In this document: positions 1 to 9,027 of the stretch, in pieces
Numbering within the stretch: the first letter of the stretch is position 1
How the letters are laid out: each line of letters begins with the position of its first letter
NCBI GenBank assembly: GCA_021030905.1
Contig: JAGFMI010000007.1
Span: forward strand, 372,001 to 436,000
DNA length: 64,000 nucleotides
Direction: 5' to 3'
DNA from: Pyrenula massariospora
Taxonomy: Eukaryota; Ascomycota; Eurotiomycetes; Pyrenulales; Pyrenulaceae
The notes under the pieces: generated by a model
The model's database searches: none
What the model saw: the letters and a program-made list of their open reading frames with translations, nothing else
Told to the model about the DNA's origin: nothing
Program-made: the position numbers and the translations under genes

Positions 1-648
1 GATTGCGTGGATTGGTTCGTGATCCAAGGGCAGCCGGTGTCTGTAGATAAACCAATTTCGCACGCTTTTCGCCGCAAGATTGCACCGGGAGATCCGAGAC
101 GAGTGTTTCCAACAAAGATCGTGGTTTCGTACAATCCACCAACAACGCTGCCTTACGAAGTTGGGCCAGGTAAGTCTCCTAACAGTGGGGTCTGGTATAT
201 ATACTAACATACGTCAAGGCGTAGAAAAGCTCTGCGAAGTCGAATCCGACCTTTCTGGTGCAGATGAAACCAAGTTCAAAGAGAAGAACAAAAAGTTCTG
301 GCAGCTTGGACCGCGATACTATGAAGTGAGATATAATATCAAAGTCATAATTGGACCAGCGGATTTGCGCTTCGAGCTCTGTAAGCACTATTTGAGAGGA
401 TCCCCAGTTTGAATAGTACCTCTGCTGATACCTTGATGCTAGGGTTCAACGACCAAAAGCTCAGCAAAGACACTCCGATCAAAGTAGAGTGGGCGCCATC
501 GACAGCGCCTTCAACTGCGGTGTTGGAAGCACCGCCTACTCCTTTATTGAATATTGAGGGTGAGAAGGTGCATAAGAAGAAGTCGAGAAGACTTCTGCGA
601 ACGGCGAGTACAGATTTTCTCCGAAATGGTTTTGGAAAGTCGCCCTGA
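1..648 (+). CDS. Hsp70-like ATPase family protein, C-terminal part
   Basis: Partial gene entering from the left edge. Exons 1-169, 219-380 and 443-648 join in frame. The introns begin GTAAGT (170) and GTAAGC (381); the first has an ATACTAAC branch site. The start lies outside the window. The visible part reads DWFVIQGQPV, then a beta-rich stretch (TKIVVSYNPP, KLCEVESDLS, YYEVRYNIKV, RFELWFND) and a polar tail rich in Ser, Pro and Lys. This order resembles the C-terminus of the fungal Hsp70-like (actin-fold ATPase) paralogues that often accompany NLR or heterokaryon-incompatibility genes. The ATPase core is not in the window, so the family call rests on the C-terminal pattern only. It could be another beta-sandwich protein. 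Confidence 0.5.
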
Positions 649-899
649 ACTGGCTCCACAGACGAGTCGCAATGAGGGCGAAACTGGCGCAAAGAAGGAA
701 ATGTAGTGTTGAATCCAAGTGGTTCGGTATGATTAGCCTAGATAGATATTTGATGCTAAAATAAACTCGGTCCTGTGGTCGTCTAATGGATAGAGCCGGC
801 TGGGCCGGTGGGGCGGGTAAACCTATCTACCTTATCTAAGGTAGTTCGCTGTATTTAAGGTTGGAGTTTGCATCGCATTGTGGATTTGCCTGCTCTTGT

Positions 900-2114
900 A
901 TGCCCCGTCTCCCACCCACGCTTTTGCGTCATGCGCAGTCTCTTTCTCCACGCCTTCCACTCCTCCTGCAAGAATGCCGCGACCTTCGATCCGCGCAGAA
1001 TGAGCTCCGCTGGCTGAAAGAATATGCTGTCGAGAAAGCTTTGCAAAGTCGAAAAAGCCGTCCCAACTCAGAACACAAGTCTGCAATAAAACAGGAGAGG
1101 TTAAAGCAGCGATATCCGCGACTGTACAGATCTCGATATGCAATTCAAAAAATAAGAGACGGTGCAAGAAGGCTAGGATGGCGTGCACTACTAGACCTCT
1201 ACGTGCGACAAAGATCGCGAGGAAAGCCTCTACAATACATCCTGGGAAGTCAGCCATTCGGCGACTTGGACATCCTCTGCCGGCCCGGTGTCCTTATCCC
1301 CAGGCCAGAGACGGAGGAGATTGTCACCAGAACCGCTGAGATCCTTCGCCGCCGAATCGACCAACTCATCAAAAACCCGAACAAACCCAACCATGAGCAG
1401 GAAGCCAGCATACAGGGAACAGCCTCCACGAAGAGCTCACCAACCTCCCCTAACACACCACCCCCACCGCTCATCCGAATCCTCGACCTCTGCACAGGAA
1501 CTGGCTGCATCCCCCTCCTCCTCACCTCCCTCCTCCACACCCACCACTCCACCCTCCAAATCCACACCCACGCCCTCGACATCTCCCCCGCCGCCCTCAC
1601 CCTCGCCCGCACCAACCTCGCCCGCGCCATCTCCTCCGCCCACCTCCCCCCAAGCGCCGCAGAACAAATCACCTTCCACCGCGCAGACATCCTCGACCCC
1701 ACCGCCCTCCCCCTCCCACCCCCTGTGCACACCGCCGACCTAGAACCAGACCTAGAACTCCTAATCTCAAACCCCCCCTATATCTCCCCCCACTCCTACG
1801 CCAACGGCCCCGTATCCCGCAGCGTGCGCCGCTACGAGCCCAAACTCGCTCTCGTTCCCCCTCAATCCTCACACTCCCCTCCCGTCCCACGCGGCGACGA
1901 ATTCTACACCGCGATCCTCCGCATCGCGAAAGCGCGGCGGCCGGGGCTGTTGGTGCTGGAGACGGGGGACCGGGCGCAGGCGGAGCGGGTGAGGAGGTTA
2001 GTTGAGGAGGCGGGGATTTGGGGACGGGTTGAGGTTTGGGGGTTGATGGGTGCGGATGGGGAGGAGGGGGTGAGGGGGGTTGTTGGGTATGGGTGGAAGT
2101 GGGAAAAGGAATGA
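900..2114 (+). CDS. MTQ1: Mitochondrial peptide-release-factor N5-glutamine methyltransferase
   Basis: Single-exon gene of 404 aa. It is predicted to use S-adenosylmethionine to methylate the glutamine of the GGQ motif in the mitochondrial peptide-chain release factor. The N-terminal helical domain carries GKPLQYILGSQPFG and RPGVLIPRPETE, typical of the HemK/PrmC family. The Rossmann fold starts at ILDLCTGTGCI (SAM motif I) and the catalytic NPPY follows as ISNPPYISP. The ATG at 900 is chosen because upstream in-frame starts are non-ATG and the N-terminus MPRLPPTLLR looks like a short mitochondrial leader. The middle is very C-rich and the last 150 bp are G-rich, giving a strong codon-bias shift inside one gene. 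No intron is needed. Confidence 0.9.
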   Translation: MPRLPPTLLRHAQSLSPRLPLLLQECRDLRSAQNELRWLKEYAVEKALQSRKSRPNSEHKSAIKQERLKQRYPRLYRSRYAIQKIRDGARRLGWRALLDLYVRQRSRGKPLQYILGSQPFGDLDILCRPGVLIPRPETEEIVTRTAEILRRRIDQLIKNPNKPNHEQEASIQGTASTKSSPTSPNTPPPPLIRILDLCTGTGCIPLLLTSLLHTHHSTLQIHTHALDISPAALTLARTNLARAISSAHLPPSAAEQITFHRADILDPTALPLPPPVHTADLEPDLELLISNPPYISPHSYANGPVSRSVRRYEPKLALVPPQSSHSPPVPRGDEFYTAILRIAKARRPGLLVLETGDRAQAERVRRLVEEAGIWGRVEVWGLMGADGEEGVRGVVGYGWKWEKE

Positions 2115-2333
2115 AGTTGAGGGGAGGGGATTAAAGTATTGGAGATGGTATTCCGAAAGCTAAGGGCACGCGAAATAATGCTATTATGGGTATATTATGT
2201 GCTATATGTCGATTAATGTGCGGCCAATTCGATCCCTGAGCAAATGCATTGTCCATCTACAAGCCATCTCTCTCGTCCTTTTGCTCTGCCGGAAACATCC
2301 CATTAAAATCCCCCTTCCCATCCCAATCAAATT

Positions 2334-3223
2334 TTACAAACACATCACTCCCACTAGTACACTCAACCCTAGCACCACTACTTGCACTTCCACCCTCCCC
2401 ACACTAGACTGCGTCGACGGCGTCGCGCTCGCCGACCCGCCCGCCCCCGTCGTCGACGACCCACCCACCGCACTTGACACCGGCCCCCCCGGATTCGTGC
2501 TGGGCCCCAGCGTCGACCCCGCGCTGATAGGCGGACTCGGCGTCGCCACCGTGTCCGTCGACAGCACCGTGCTCGTCCCTGCACCCGAAGAATTCGTACC
2601 GGAGATCGTACTAATCGGGTTCGTAAACGTCGTAGACAGTATCGGCGTCGCCGTTGAAGAGTTGTCGCAGCTGCTGAACAGGCCGGGGGAGACGCAGGCA
2701 GGGCCGGGGGCGGTGAGGATGGAGGAGAGGGTGGAGTGGTGCGGGGGGCCCTGGAGGGGGTTCGTGATCGCCGTGTAGGAGACGTTGGGGGTGGGGCCGT
2801 AGGCGGCGGAGGTGGCGGAGGATTGGAAGGAGGCTTCGGGGCCGGCGGTGACGGGGACGGCGGCGATGGCGCAGAGCTCGACGAGGGCGCCGAAGGCGAC
2901 TGGAATATCATAGATGGGTTAGGGTGGTGGATGGGATGTGAGGTTGAGGGGGGCAGCGTACCGTTTTGGCTGTTTGGGTCGTTGGCGCAGGCCTTGTAGA
3001 CGCAGTTGTTGTAGCTGTCTACCCAGGTCTTGCTGCTGCAGAGGCAGCCCCAGTCTTCTGCTTCGCAACCGCTACCTGCGACGTTCGAAGGGCAGTCTTT
3101 CTGGTCGGAGGTTAGAGCTGTACTGCAATTGAGTCTTTCTTTTTTACTTACATAGCATCCTTGAGCGTTCACGATACCTACGATAGAGCTCGCTAGCAAT
3201 GCGGCACGAACAAAGCACTTCAT
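2334..3223 (-). CDS. CFEM-domain GPI-anchored cell-surface protein
   Basis: Three exons (3152-3223, 2962-3100, 2334-2899) encode 258 aa. Intron 1 (3101-3151) is in frame and so invisible to a simple ORF scan. Removing it gives the canonical CFEM spacing, with cysteines at residues 23, 27, 36, 43, 45, 57, 62 and 80 and the conserved Asp in EAEDWGCLC. A signal peptide (residues 1-20) precedes it. A long Ser/Thr/Pro/Gly-rich stalk follows, and the C-terminus is hydrophobic (VVVLGLSVLVGVMCL), as expected for a GPI anchor. CFEM proteins sit in the membrane or wall of fungi; some bind haem iron and others act in host interaction. It is divergently transcribed from the Zn2Cys6 gene, with about 630 bp between the starts. 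Confidence 0.88.
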
Positions 3224-3704
3224 GCTTGCTCCTGGTAGATGGAAGGAAGAATTGTTGATGTAGAAATGAGATGGCAAGCCTGGGGAGAAATAGAATGGAA
3301 ACCGGTTGGACAGAAGCAATCTACCTCGTACGACACGCTCTGCCGGCCTTCATGCAGGTCGGTGGCAGGTGCGTTGGACTTGCAGCTGCATGTCCTCCAG
3401 TGAGGTGCTGGACAGAGAAACCTTGGGGAAAGTCTGATTGAATGATTGATAGAGCATGACGAAGCCCTACTCACTATTCACCTTTTCGAGCAGCTCCTCC
3501 AGCCAGTCGCAGGAGCTGGCGCCCCGCATCGAGAAGTGAGCGACTTGCCTTTCTTGAATGGGTGGTGGTGATCCTTGGCGTCTCTGACGTATCCCTGCGC
3601 CCAATGTTGCGATAGAACCCGCGTCGGCGAATGAGAGAGAAGATCGACGCCTAAGCTTTCTGCTGTTTCATGTTTCGTTCCCGTCCTTACGTCGGAAGGA
3701 GCGA

Positions 3705-3766
3705 TGATCACGTGATCAAGCTAGTCACGTGACAAAGGTCTGCACGTGATAATGCCACTATCACGT
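3705..3766. promoter_or_regulatory. Cluster of CACGTG (E-box-like) motifs in divergent promoter
   Basis: Within 62 bp lie a perfect 14-bp palindrome TGATCACGTGATCA (3705-3718), GTCACGTGAC (3724-3733), CACGTG (3743-3748) and CACGT (3762-3766). CACGTG is the core site of fungal bHLH factors such as Cbf1- and Pho4-type regulators. The cluster is 91-152 bp upstream of the Zn2Cys6 start and about 480 bp upstream of the CFEM start. The rest of 3224-3856 shows nothing recognisable. Motifs are seen directly; regulatory use is inferred. Confidence 0.5.
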
Positions 3767-3856
3767 AAAAAAGGGCCAAGAAATCTGGGCGGACAGCTGA
3801 GCTGAGCAAGTAGTAGTACAGCCCGAAACCAAGATGGGCTTTGTCTACAAACAACA

Positions 3857-5352
3857 ATGCCAGGGGTGCCATCCGGCCGAGGATGTGAAGGCTGTCGCAA
3901 GCAGAAGAAAAAGGTATGTCAGCCGAATGCTCTTGACCTGAGCCCTGCATTAAACCAGTAAAAGTGTGACCTGAAGACGCCGTGCTCCCGCTGTGCACGC
4001 CTTAATCTTATCTGCATCGGTGCTGGACAGCAACGCTATGTCTTCAAAGAGGGCAATGTTCGGTCGACCGACCGGCAGACAACGGCGCTGCAGAAGAGAA
4101 AAAAGTCTCCACATGAGGTCGCCCACACCCCAAGCAATGCGCTCAGTCTTATGCTCAACTCACTAGTCGCAACGATCAGCAAAACTACCGACTTTAGGTA
4201 CAATCTCCTTTTAACCTATGGGATCTTTCTACAGGACGTCCCGAAACGCCTTGGCATCAATGACGCTCTAGATACATCGGTCGCCGCTCTGATAAGCGCG
4301 CATTCAGAAGCTTGCTCAGATAATCGGGAGATCTCTTCTCGATCCATAGGCAAGTATTCTCACGCAATAACTACGCTCAGGAGCGTTTTGGATCAGCCCG
4401 ACAAGGCGAGGGCGGCTGAAACGCTGTGCGCCGTAATGATCCTGCTGATATGTCAAGTCAGTTTTGTCAGTTCTTGGACTAGTTGCGTCTCTAATATGAA
4501 GTCAGTCGTTTATTGGTACCGGTGATCAACCGTGGTCCGGCCACTGCGAAGGTGCGGCACAAATCTTGAAAGTACGAGGATACTACGATACGCAAGACGA
4601 ATTCGAGCGTAAGCTACTTCTCACGTTGCGAGGCCCTGTGGTAAGATTTCCAAAGACGCTTCAATCTCCAAAGCTAATCGAGGACCAAGTTGTTTGAGGG
4701 TCTCTTCAACGATAAAATCCAATTCAGTCCCCAGGAATGGAAAGTCTTGGTCGAGAACAAACTGGACGGAGCGACAGCTGAAGGTAAAATGATGTGTTGC
4801 CTCGCACATTTTCCGGATTTTATGCGGCGAGGACAACGCCTCCGAAGAGGAGAAGGTGAAGATCCGGGACTGCTCGAGGAAGTGAGAATTGAGTACCAAA
4901 ACATGAAGACCATTGCAAACGAGCTTCAGGCTTTGATACCGAGTGAAGCAGAGGTCGCCGCCAATCCATCCTCAGTGTGGTCTCTCGAGGCACCGCTGTT
5001 TTGTCATTTAGTTTACTCCCGCGGTTACGGTCTGGCACTTACAATTTCCATCATCTTCAATCGCATGCTCGACGCATTGTGTGTCGAAGATGACGATTTG
5101 GATTCCGAGGCAAATTACTTCGCCAAAGAAATTGTGGCACTAGCCGGATGTTCTCACAGATACAGACCACTTGTTTCCAGTTATATCATCTTATGCCTTA
5201 TTGCAGCATCCGTCGGTACCGACGATGAAGGAATAGCATCGTCGGCCAAAGCAGCGATCGCAGATTATCAACGTGATTGTCCATGGAGGGAGGAAATTAT
5301 CTTGGTAGTCAACTGGGACTGGATGTCGCGAAGAATTCGGCTCGCAAATTGA
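3857..5352 (+). CDS. Zn2Cys6 fungal transcription factor
   Basis: Four exons (3857-3913, 3965-4456, 4506-4640, 4690-5352) encode 448 aa. The binuclear zinc cluster is at the extreme N-terminus, with spacing C-x2-C-x6-C-x5-C-x2-C-x6-C (CEGCRKQKKKC then PCSRCARLNLIC). It is split by intron 1 exactly before the third cysteine. The remainder resembles the short fungal-specific regulators with a helical transcription-factor domain (GGSWSG-like IGTGDQPWSGHCEGA, then LLLTLRGPV). The predicted protein is nuclear and DNA-binding. All three introns are 49-51 nt with good branch sites. No neighbouring pathway genes indicate its target. Confidence 0.9.
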
Positions 5353-5853
5353 GAGCATGTCAACAAGAGATCAACGACCAAGAACTTTGCTGCTCAGAAT
5401 GCAACATTCCCTTGCGCCTAGCTTGAGTGGATCACCGCCACTCTTTGGGTCAAGCGAGCGCTGGGTTGCGCCATATTGGGCTTAGCGCGATCTAAAGGGG
5501 AAGCTTAGCATTTTACTTGGAGGCTGCATCAAGGCGGACCAGGAAAACACGAAGTCAGTCATTTACTAATTAAGCACGTGCCTAGTCCTTAGTATTGTCG
5601 TAAGAGCCTTTTTATCACCTTTGAGACGTAGGGCTAACTTTGTTAGGCACAATGCGCCGCTCTGTCCACTCTAGGAAAAGCAGCTTTGCCATCAATCCTG
5701 CGCGCCAGAAGCACGTTCCCTCAAGGCGAACTGTTTGAAATACCGAATCATCGCAATGGAGATTTCGGAGAAGCTGCTCCTCAGTGCGTGTCCACATAAT
5801 CAAAATATCGCCCTTGGCTGCTCTTGAAAAACCAAGTGCAGACCTCATTCATT
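5353..5853. other. Intergenic, no gene seen
   Basis: This is the upstream region of the RTA1-like gene. Short open frames on the minus strand (5615-5848) lack splice or family support. Nothing else stands out. Confidence 0.6.
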
Positions 5854-7059
5854 ATGTCAGATATTTCTTTTGCTATACGCCAACTCCTCATTTTACAAGA
5901 TGTAAAATTGTTCGCTCGCACCAAGGACACAGATAAGCCAATCGATCTGTATGTATACGGCCCTAGCCATGCACTTCCAGCAGCTTTCGCTGGACTGGTA
6001 GTACTGTCTCTACTTGTTCACACGTACCAAAATTTGTAAGTGAAGGCAGTGAGTCTTAAGCATATGACCTAGATGCTGATCGTAGTTCCTTCTAGCCATT
6101 ATGGCTTTTGGAGAGTTACATTCTTCATGTTCTACGCCGGCGCTGCCTTCACAGCCGGATGGGCCCTCCGCTGCGCTTCATCCTACGAACCAACCAACCT
6201 AAACCTCTACATCGCCCAAAGCATCCTCATCTACACAGCTCCCCCCATCTACGCCGCCGCCGAATACAACATCCTCGGCCGCCTGATGCACTACCTCCCC
6301 ATGCACGCCCCCCTCAACCCCAACCGCCTCATCTACGTCTTCATCTACCTCGGCGCCATCGTCGAGAGCCTCACCGCCGCCGGCGCGGCCAAAATCGCCG
6401 CTGCAAAGGGTCACAAGAATATCTACAACAGCGGCGCGGCCCTGATCAAAGTCGCGCTCATCCTGCAGATCGTGGTGGAAGGGCTGTTCATGGGCACCGT
6501 CGCCCTGCTGCACCGTCGCTGCCGCCGCGCCAGGATGCTCCCGCGCAACGTGCGCATGCTCTGCGTCATGCTGTACGGCACGTCTCTCCTGATCATCCTG
6601 CGATGCGTGTTCCGCGCCGTGGAAGCCTTCGCAGCCTTGAAAATCGGCGGTCAGTGCACGGGCACGTGCAGGGCGATTGCGAGGCATGAGTGGTATCTGT
6701 ACGCGCTCGAGGCGGGGCCGATGGTTTTGTACTCGTTCTGGATCAATGGCGTGCATCCTGGGACGCTGCTGCCGCGGGAGAAGGTGAGGTATCTGGATGT
6801 GGATGGGAAGACGGAGAGGATTGGGCCGGGGTGGGCGGATAGGAGGTCGGTTTGGTTGACGTTTGTGGATCCGTTTGATTTGATTGGGTTTTTTGAGGAT
6901 CGGATGGGGCATGATAAGTTTTGGTTGCGGCCGGAGGAGTGGCGGGTTGCGCAGGGGGGCAATTTTGCGGTGGGGACGGCGACGAATGTTGGGGTGGGTC
7001 GGGGAGTTGGGGCAGGGTGGAAGATGAGCAGGTTGACTGCTAAAATATCTCGGGAGTGA
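5854..7059 (+). CDS. RTA1-like seven-transmembrane protein
   Basis: Two exons (5854-6035, 6096-7059; the intron has a CTGAT branch site) encode 381 aa. Several hydrophobic helices (for example LPAAFAGLVVLSLLV, FFMFYAGAAFTAGWAL, LLIILRCVFRAVEAF) are arranged as in the RTA1/RTM1 lipid-translocating-exporter-like family. Diagnostic elements are IIYR-type LRCVFRAVE, then HEWYLYALEAGPMVLYSFWINGVHPG, where the final helix ends in HPG. Family members are plasma-membrane proteins linked to resistance to toxic lipophilic compounds or to sphingoid-base transport; the substrate here is unknown. The C-terminal cytosolic tail is unusually long (about 110 aa). The ATG at 5854 is the first in-frame one. Confidence 0.8.
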
Positions 7060-7968
7060 TATGACGAAGAGGCGAGGCAGGTGAAAATGCGGGATCGATT
7101 GAGGGCGAACTATCTGGAGATTTACCGTATTTTATATAGAGCATCTCAAATACCTACCTAAAATGGAAGACACAATATGGCCGCTCTCCGCTCTGGATCA
7201 GACTAAAGGCCCTTGAAAAACTTTCTGCCCTCACTCACAAGAAACCCGCTAAATGGCATTACGACAAATAGAACCTTTTATTCTCCCCACCGCCGTCAAT
7301 CCACCTCGAACCTCCCACATGAGACGTCTCCAACTCCACTCGCCCTCCTCCCACCCACCAACCACCCCCATAAACCCGTCCTCCCTATTCCACCCACCAA
7401 ACCCCAAGCCCCGCGCAGCTATAATCACATCCGCATACTCGTACCCCGACAGGTGCGTGTATCCTCACGCCCTAAGTAGCATTATTTACGCTTATCAGCG
7501 GAAAATGATGCACAGCAAACTTTTTAGGATGGACCTGGGGGTAGACCATTTGCTCACTTGGGTTTGCTTGAATTAAGACGTTCGTGATGTTTCAGGGGGG
7601 GTAGGAGGGGATGGTTCTTGGGGTGGTTGTTCTGGGGTGGGGTATGGGGTGGGGATGGATGAGGGATGGATGGATGGAGGTTTTGGAGGGGCTTGGGATG
7701 GGCATAGTCTGGGGTGTGGGAATTAGATGCAAGGTGCTGATAGAGGGAGACAGAGGGAGGTGATAGAGAGAAGTTGATGGGATTAGAGTGGATTTAGTAT
7801 CTGGTGAGGTTTGGGGATATGAGGGTTAACGGTGTTACTGTCTGGGGTAGGGAAATGAACGTACGTGGATCATTGAGCGACGATTGATTGGTCAAGTAAA
7901 GGCACGGAAATAAGATTTATTACTAACAGGTGGTAAGACAAGGGTTTTTTCAATTGATGAGAGGGTTT
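7060..7968. other. Intergenic, low-complexity, no gene seen
   Basis: The first part (7210-7460) is C-rich. The segment 7590-7840 is G-rich with GGAT/GGATG simple repeats around 7663-7680. Open frames in 7213-7576 have no start context, splicing or family support. Confidence 0.6.
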
Positions 7969-9027
7969 CTAGGACCGTAATGAATGACTAAATGAAAGAA
8001 AGACGGCAAAGAGTAAAATAGAGGCCGCAGCCTTGTAGACTAGCGATGAGTTGGAACTCACGAGGCTGAAGCTCAGCCTACTTGATTGAGCATCCTCGTC
8101 CTCGTCCTTATCTCCTCTGTCTGCTCGTCCTCTGATTGCTCGTCCTCTGACTGCTCCGCCTCTGACTGCTCCGCTTCTGACTGTTCCTCCTCTGGCTGAT
8201 AATNNNNNNNNNNNNNNNNNNNNNNNNNNNNNNNNNNNNNNNNNNNNNNNNNNNNNNNNNNNNNNNNNNNNNNNNNNNNNNNNNNNNNNNNNNNNNNNNN
8301 NNNCTTCAGGCTGTTCCTCCTCTGGCTGATAATCTTCAGGCTGTTCCTCCTCTGGCTGATAATCTTCAGGCTGTTCCTCCTCTGGCTGATAATCTTCAGG
8401 CTGTTCCTCCCCCGCCTGCTCCCTATCTGAATGCTCCAGAGACTTATCAAGGTAGTCGTTTATCCACTGGAAGTTAGGTGCACTGGGATTCTGCGGAAAG
8501 TAATAACTGAGAGTCTTGTTCATGTCATGGAAGGAGAGTAGGTCCCACGAAATCCTGTTCACCAGCCCCCCGGTCAAGCCATCTTTCATACTCCGAACCA
8601 TAGACCCAAAATGGGGTGGAGGAGGCAATAGATCGCGCACTAGGTCAGTGTAGTGAGAGAATCTGGCAATATAGTCACTTAGCTCTTCGATTCTGGTTTC
8701 CAAGGACTCCGCAGACGTTAGTATGTCCATACGATAGCCTTTGTCGATTGAGAGCTGTGGCTGCCATCGACCGTCATAGAAAGCGAGGTGATGAGAGAGC
8801 AGCGCGTGATAGTTGAAGAGCTGGTGATCCCTCCTCATCCAACGAGCTCTGATCTCCTCAAGATCGGTGGACATGCCTCGCATCAACGTTTCTATGTCAG
8901 AGTGTAATTTTGCGAGGACAGATGCACTCTTGTCGAGGGTTTCTCGTAATTTTCGGGACCATTCCGTTTCCGAAAGCTCGTTTACAATAAGAGCCATTCT
9001 TGCACTTCGGTCTGCCATTCTTTGCAT
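7969..9027 (-). CDS. Hypothetical protein with acidic tandem repeats, interrupted by assembly gap
   Basis: The N-terminal 210 aa (from ATG 9027, or 9018) are helical, charged and without a recognised family (for example SETEWSRKL, ESLETRIEEL, DLLPPPPHFG). A repeat region of YQPEEEQPED units follows and runs into 100 Ns. Beyond the gap, two frames are open. One continues the acidic pattern as EQSEAEQSED units and stops at 8073. The other ends in a hydrophobic segment (AAASILLFAVFLSF) and stops at 7969. The N count is arbitrary, so the frame across the gap is undefined. The acidic frame clearly matches the repeat phase, and a further splice to the hydrophobic tail is possible. Function unknown. 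Confidence 0.55.
   Translation of the reverse strand: MQRMADRSARMALIVNELSETEWSRKLRETLDKSASVLAKLHSDIETLMRGMSTDLEEIRARWMRRDHQLFNYHALLSHHLAFYDGRWQPQLSIDKGYRMDILTSAESLETRIEELSDYIARFSHYTDLVRDLLPPPPHFGSMVRSMKDGLTGGLVNRISWDLLSFHDMNKTLSYYFPQNPSAPNFQWINDYLDKSLEHSDREQAGEEQPEDYQPEEEQPEDYQPEEEQPEDYQPEEEQPEXXXXXXXXXXXXXXXXXXXXXXXXXXXXXXXXXXLSARGGTVRSGAVRGGAVRGRAIRGRADRGDKDEDEDAQSSRLSFSLVSSNSSLVYKAAASILLFAVFLSFSHSLRS
8124..8410. repeat. Coding tandem repeats (15-bp and 30-bp units) flanking a gap
   Basis: To the right of the gap, three perfect copies plus a partial copy of a 30-bp unit (8304-8333, 8334-8363, 8364-8393, 8394 onward) encode YQPEEEQPED on the minus strand. To the left, shorter 15-bp variants encode EQSED and EQSEA. 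The unit number inside the gap is unknown; such arrays commonly collapse in assembly. Confidence 0.9.
8204..8303. other. Assembly gap (100 N)
   Basis: Exactly 100 unresolved bases, the conventional length for a gap of unknown size, lie inside the tandem repeat of the acidic protein gene. Confidence 0.98.

Noticed and set aside
768-806. TCCTGTGGTCGTCTAATGGATAGAGCC resembles a tRNA acceptor and D-arm
   Set aside because: No anticodon arm or GGTTCRA T-arm follows and the 3' half cannot pair; not a complete tRNA.
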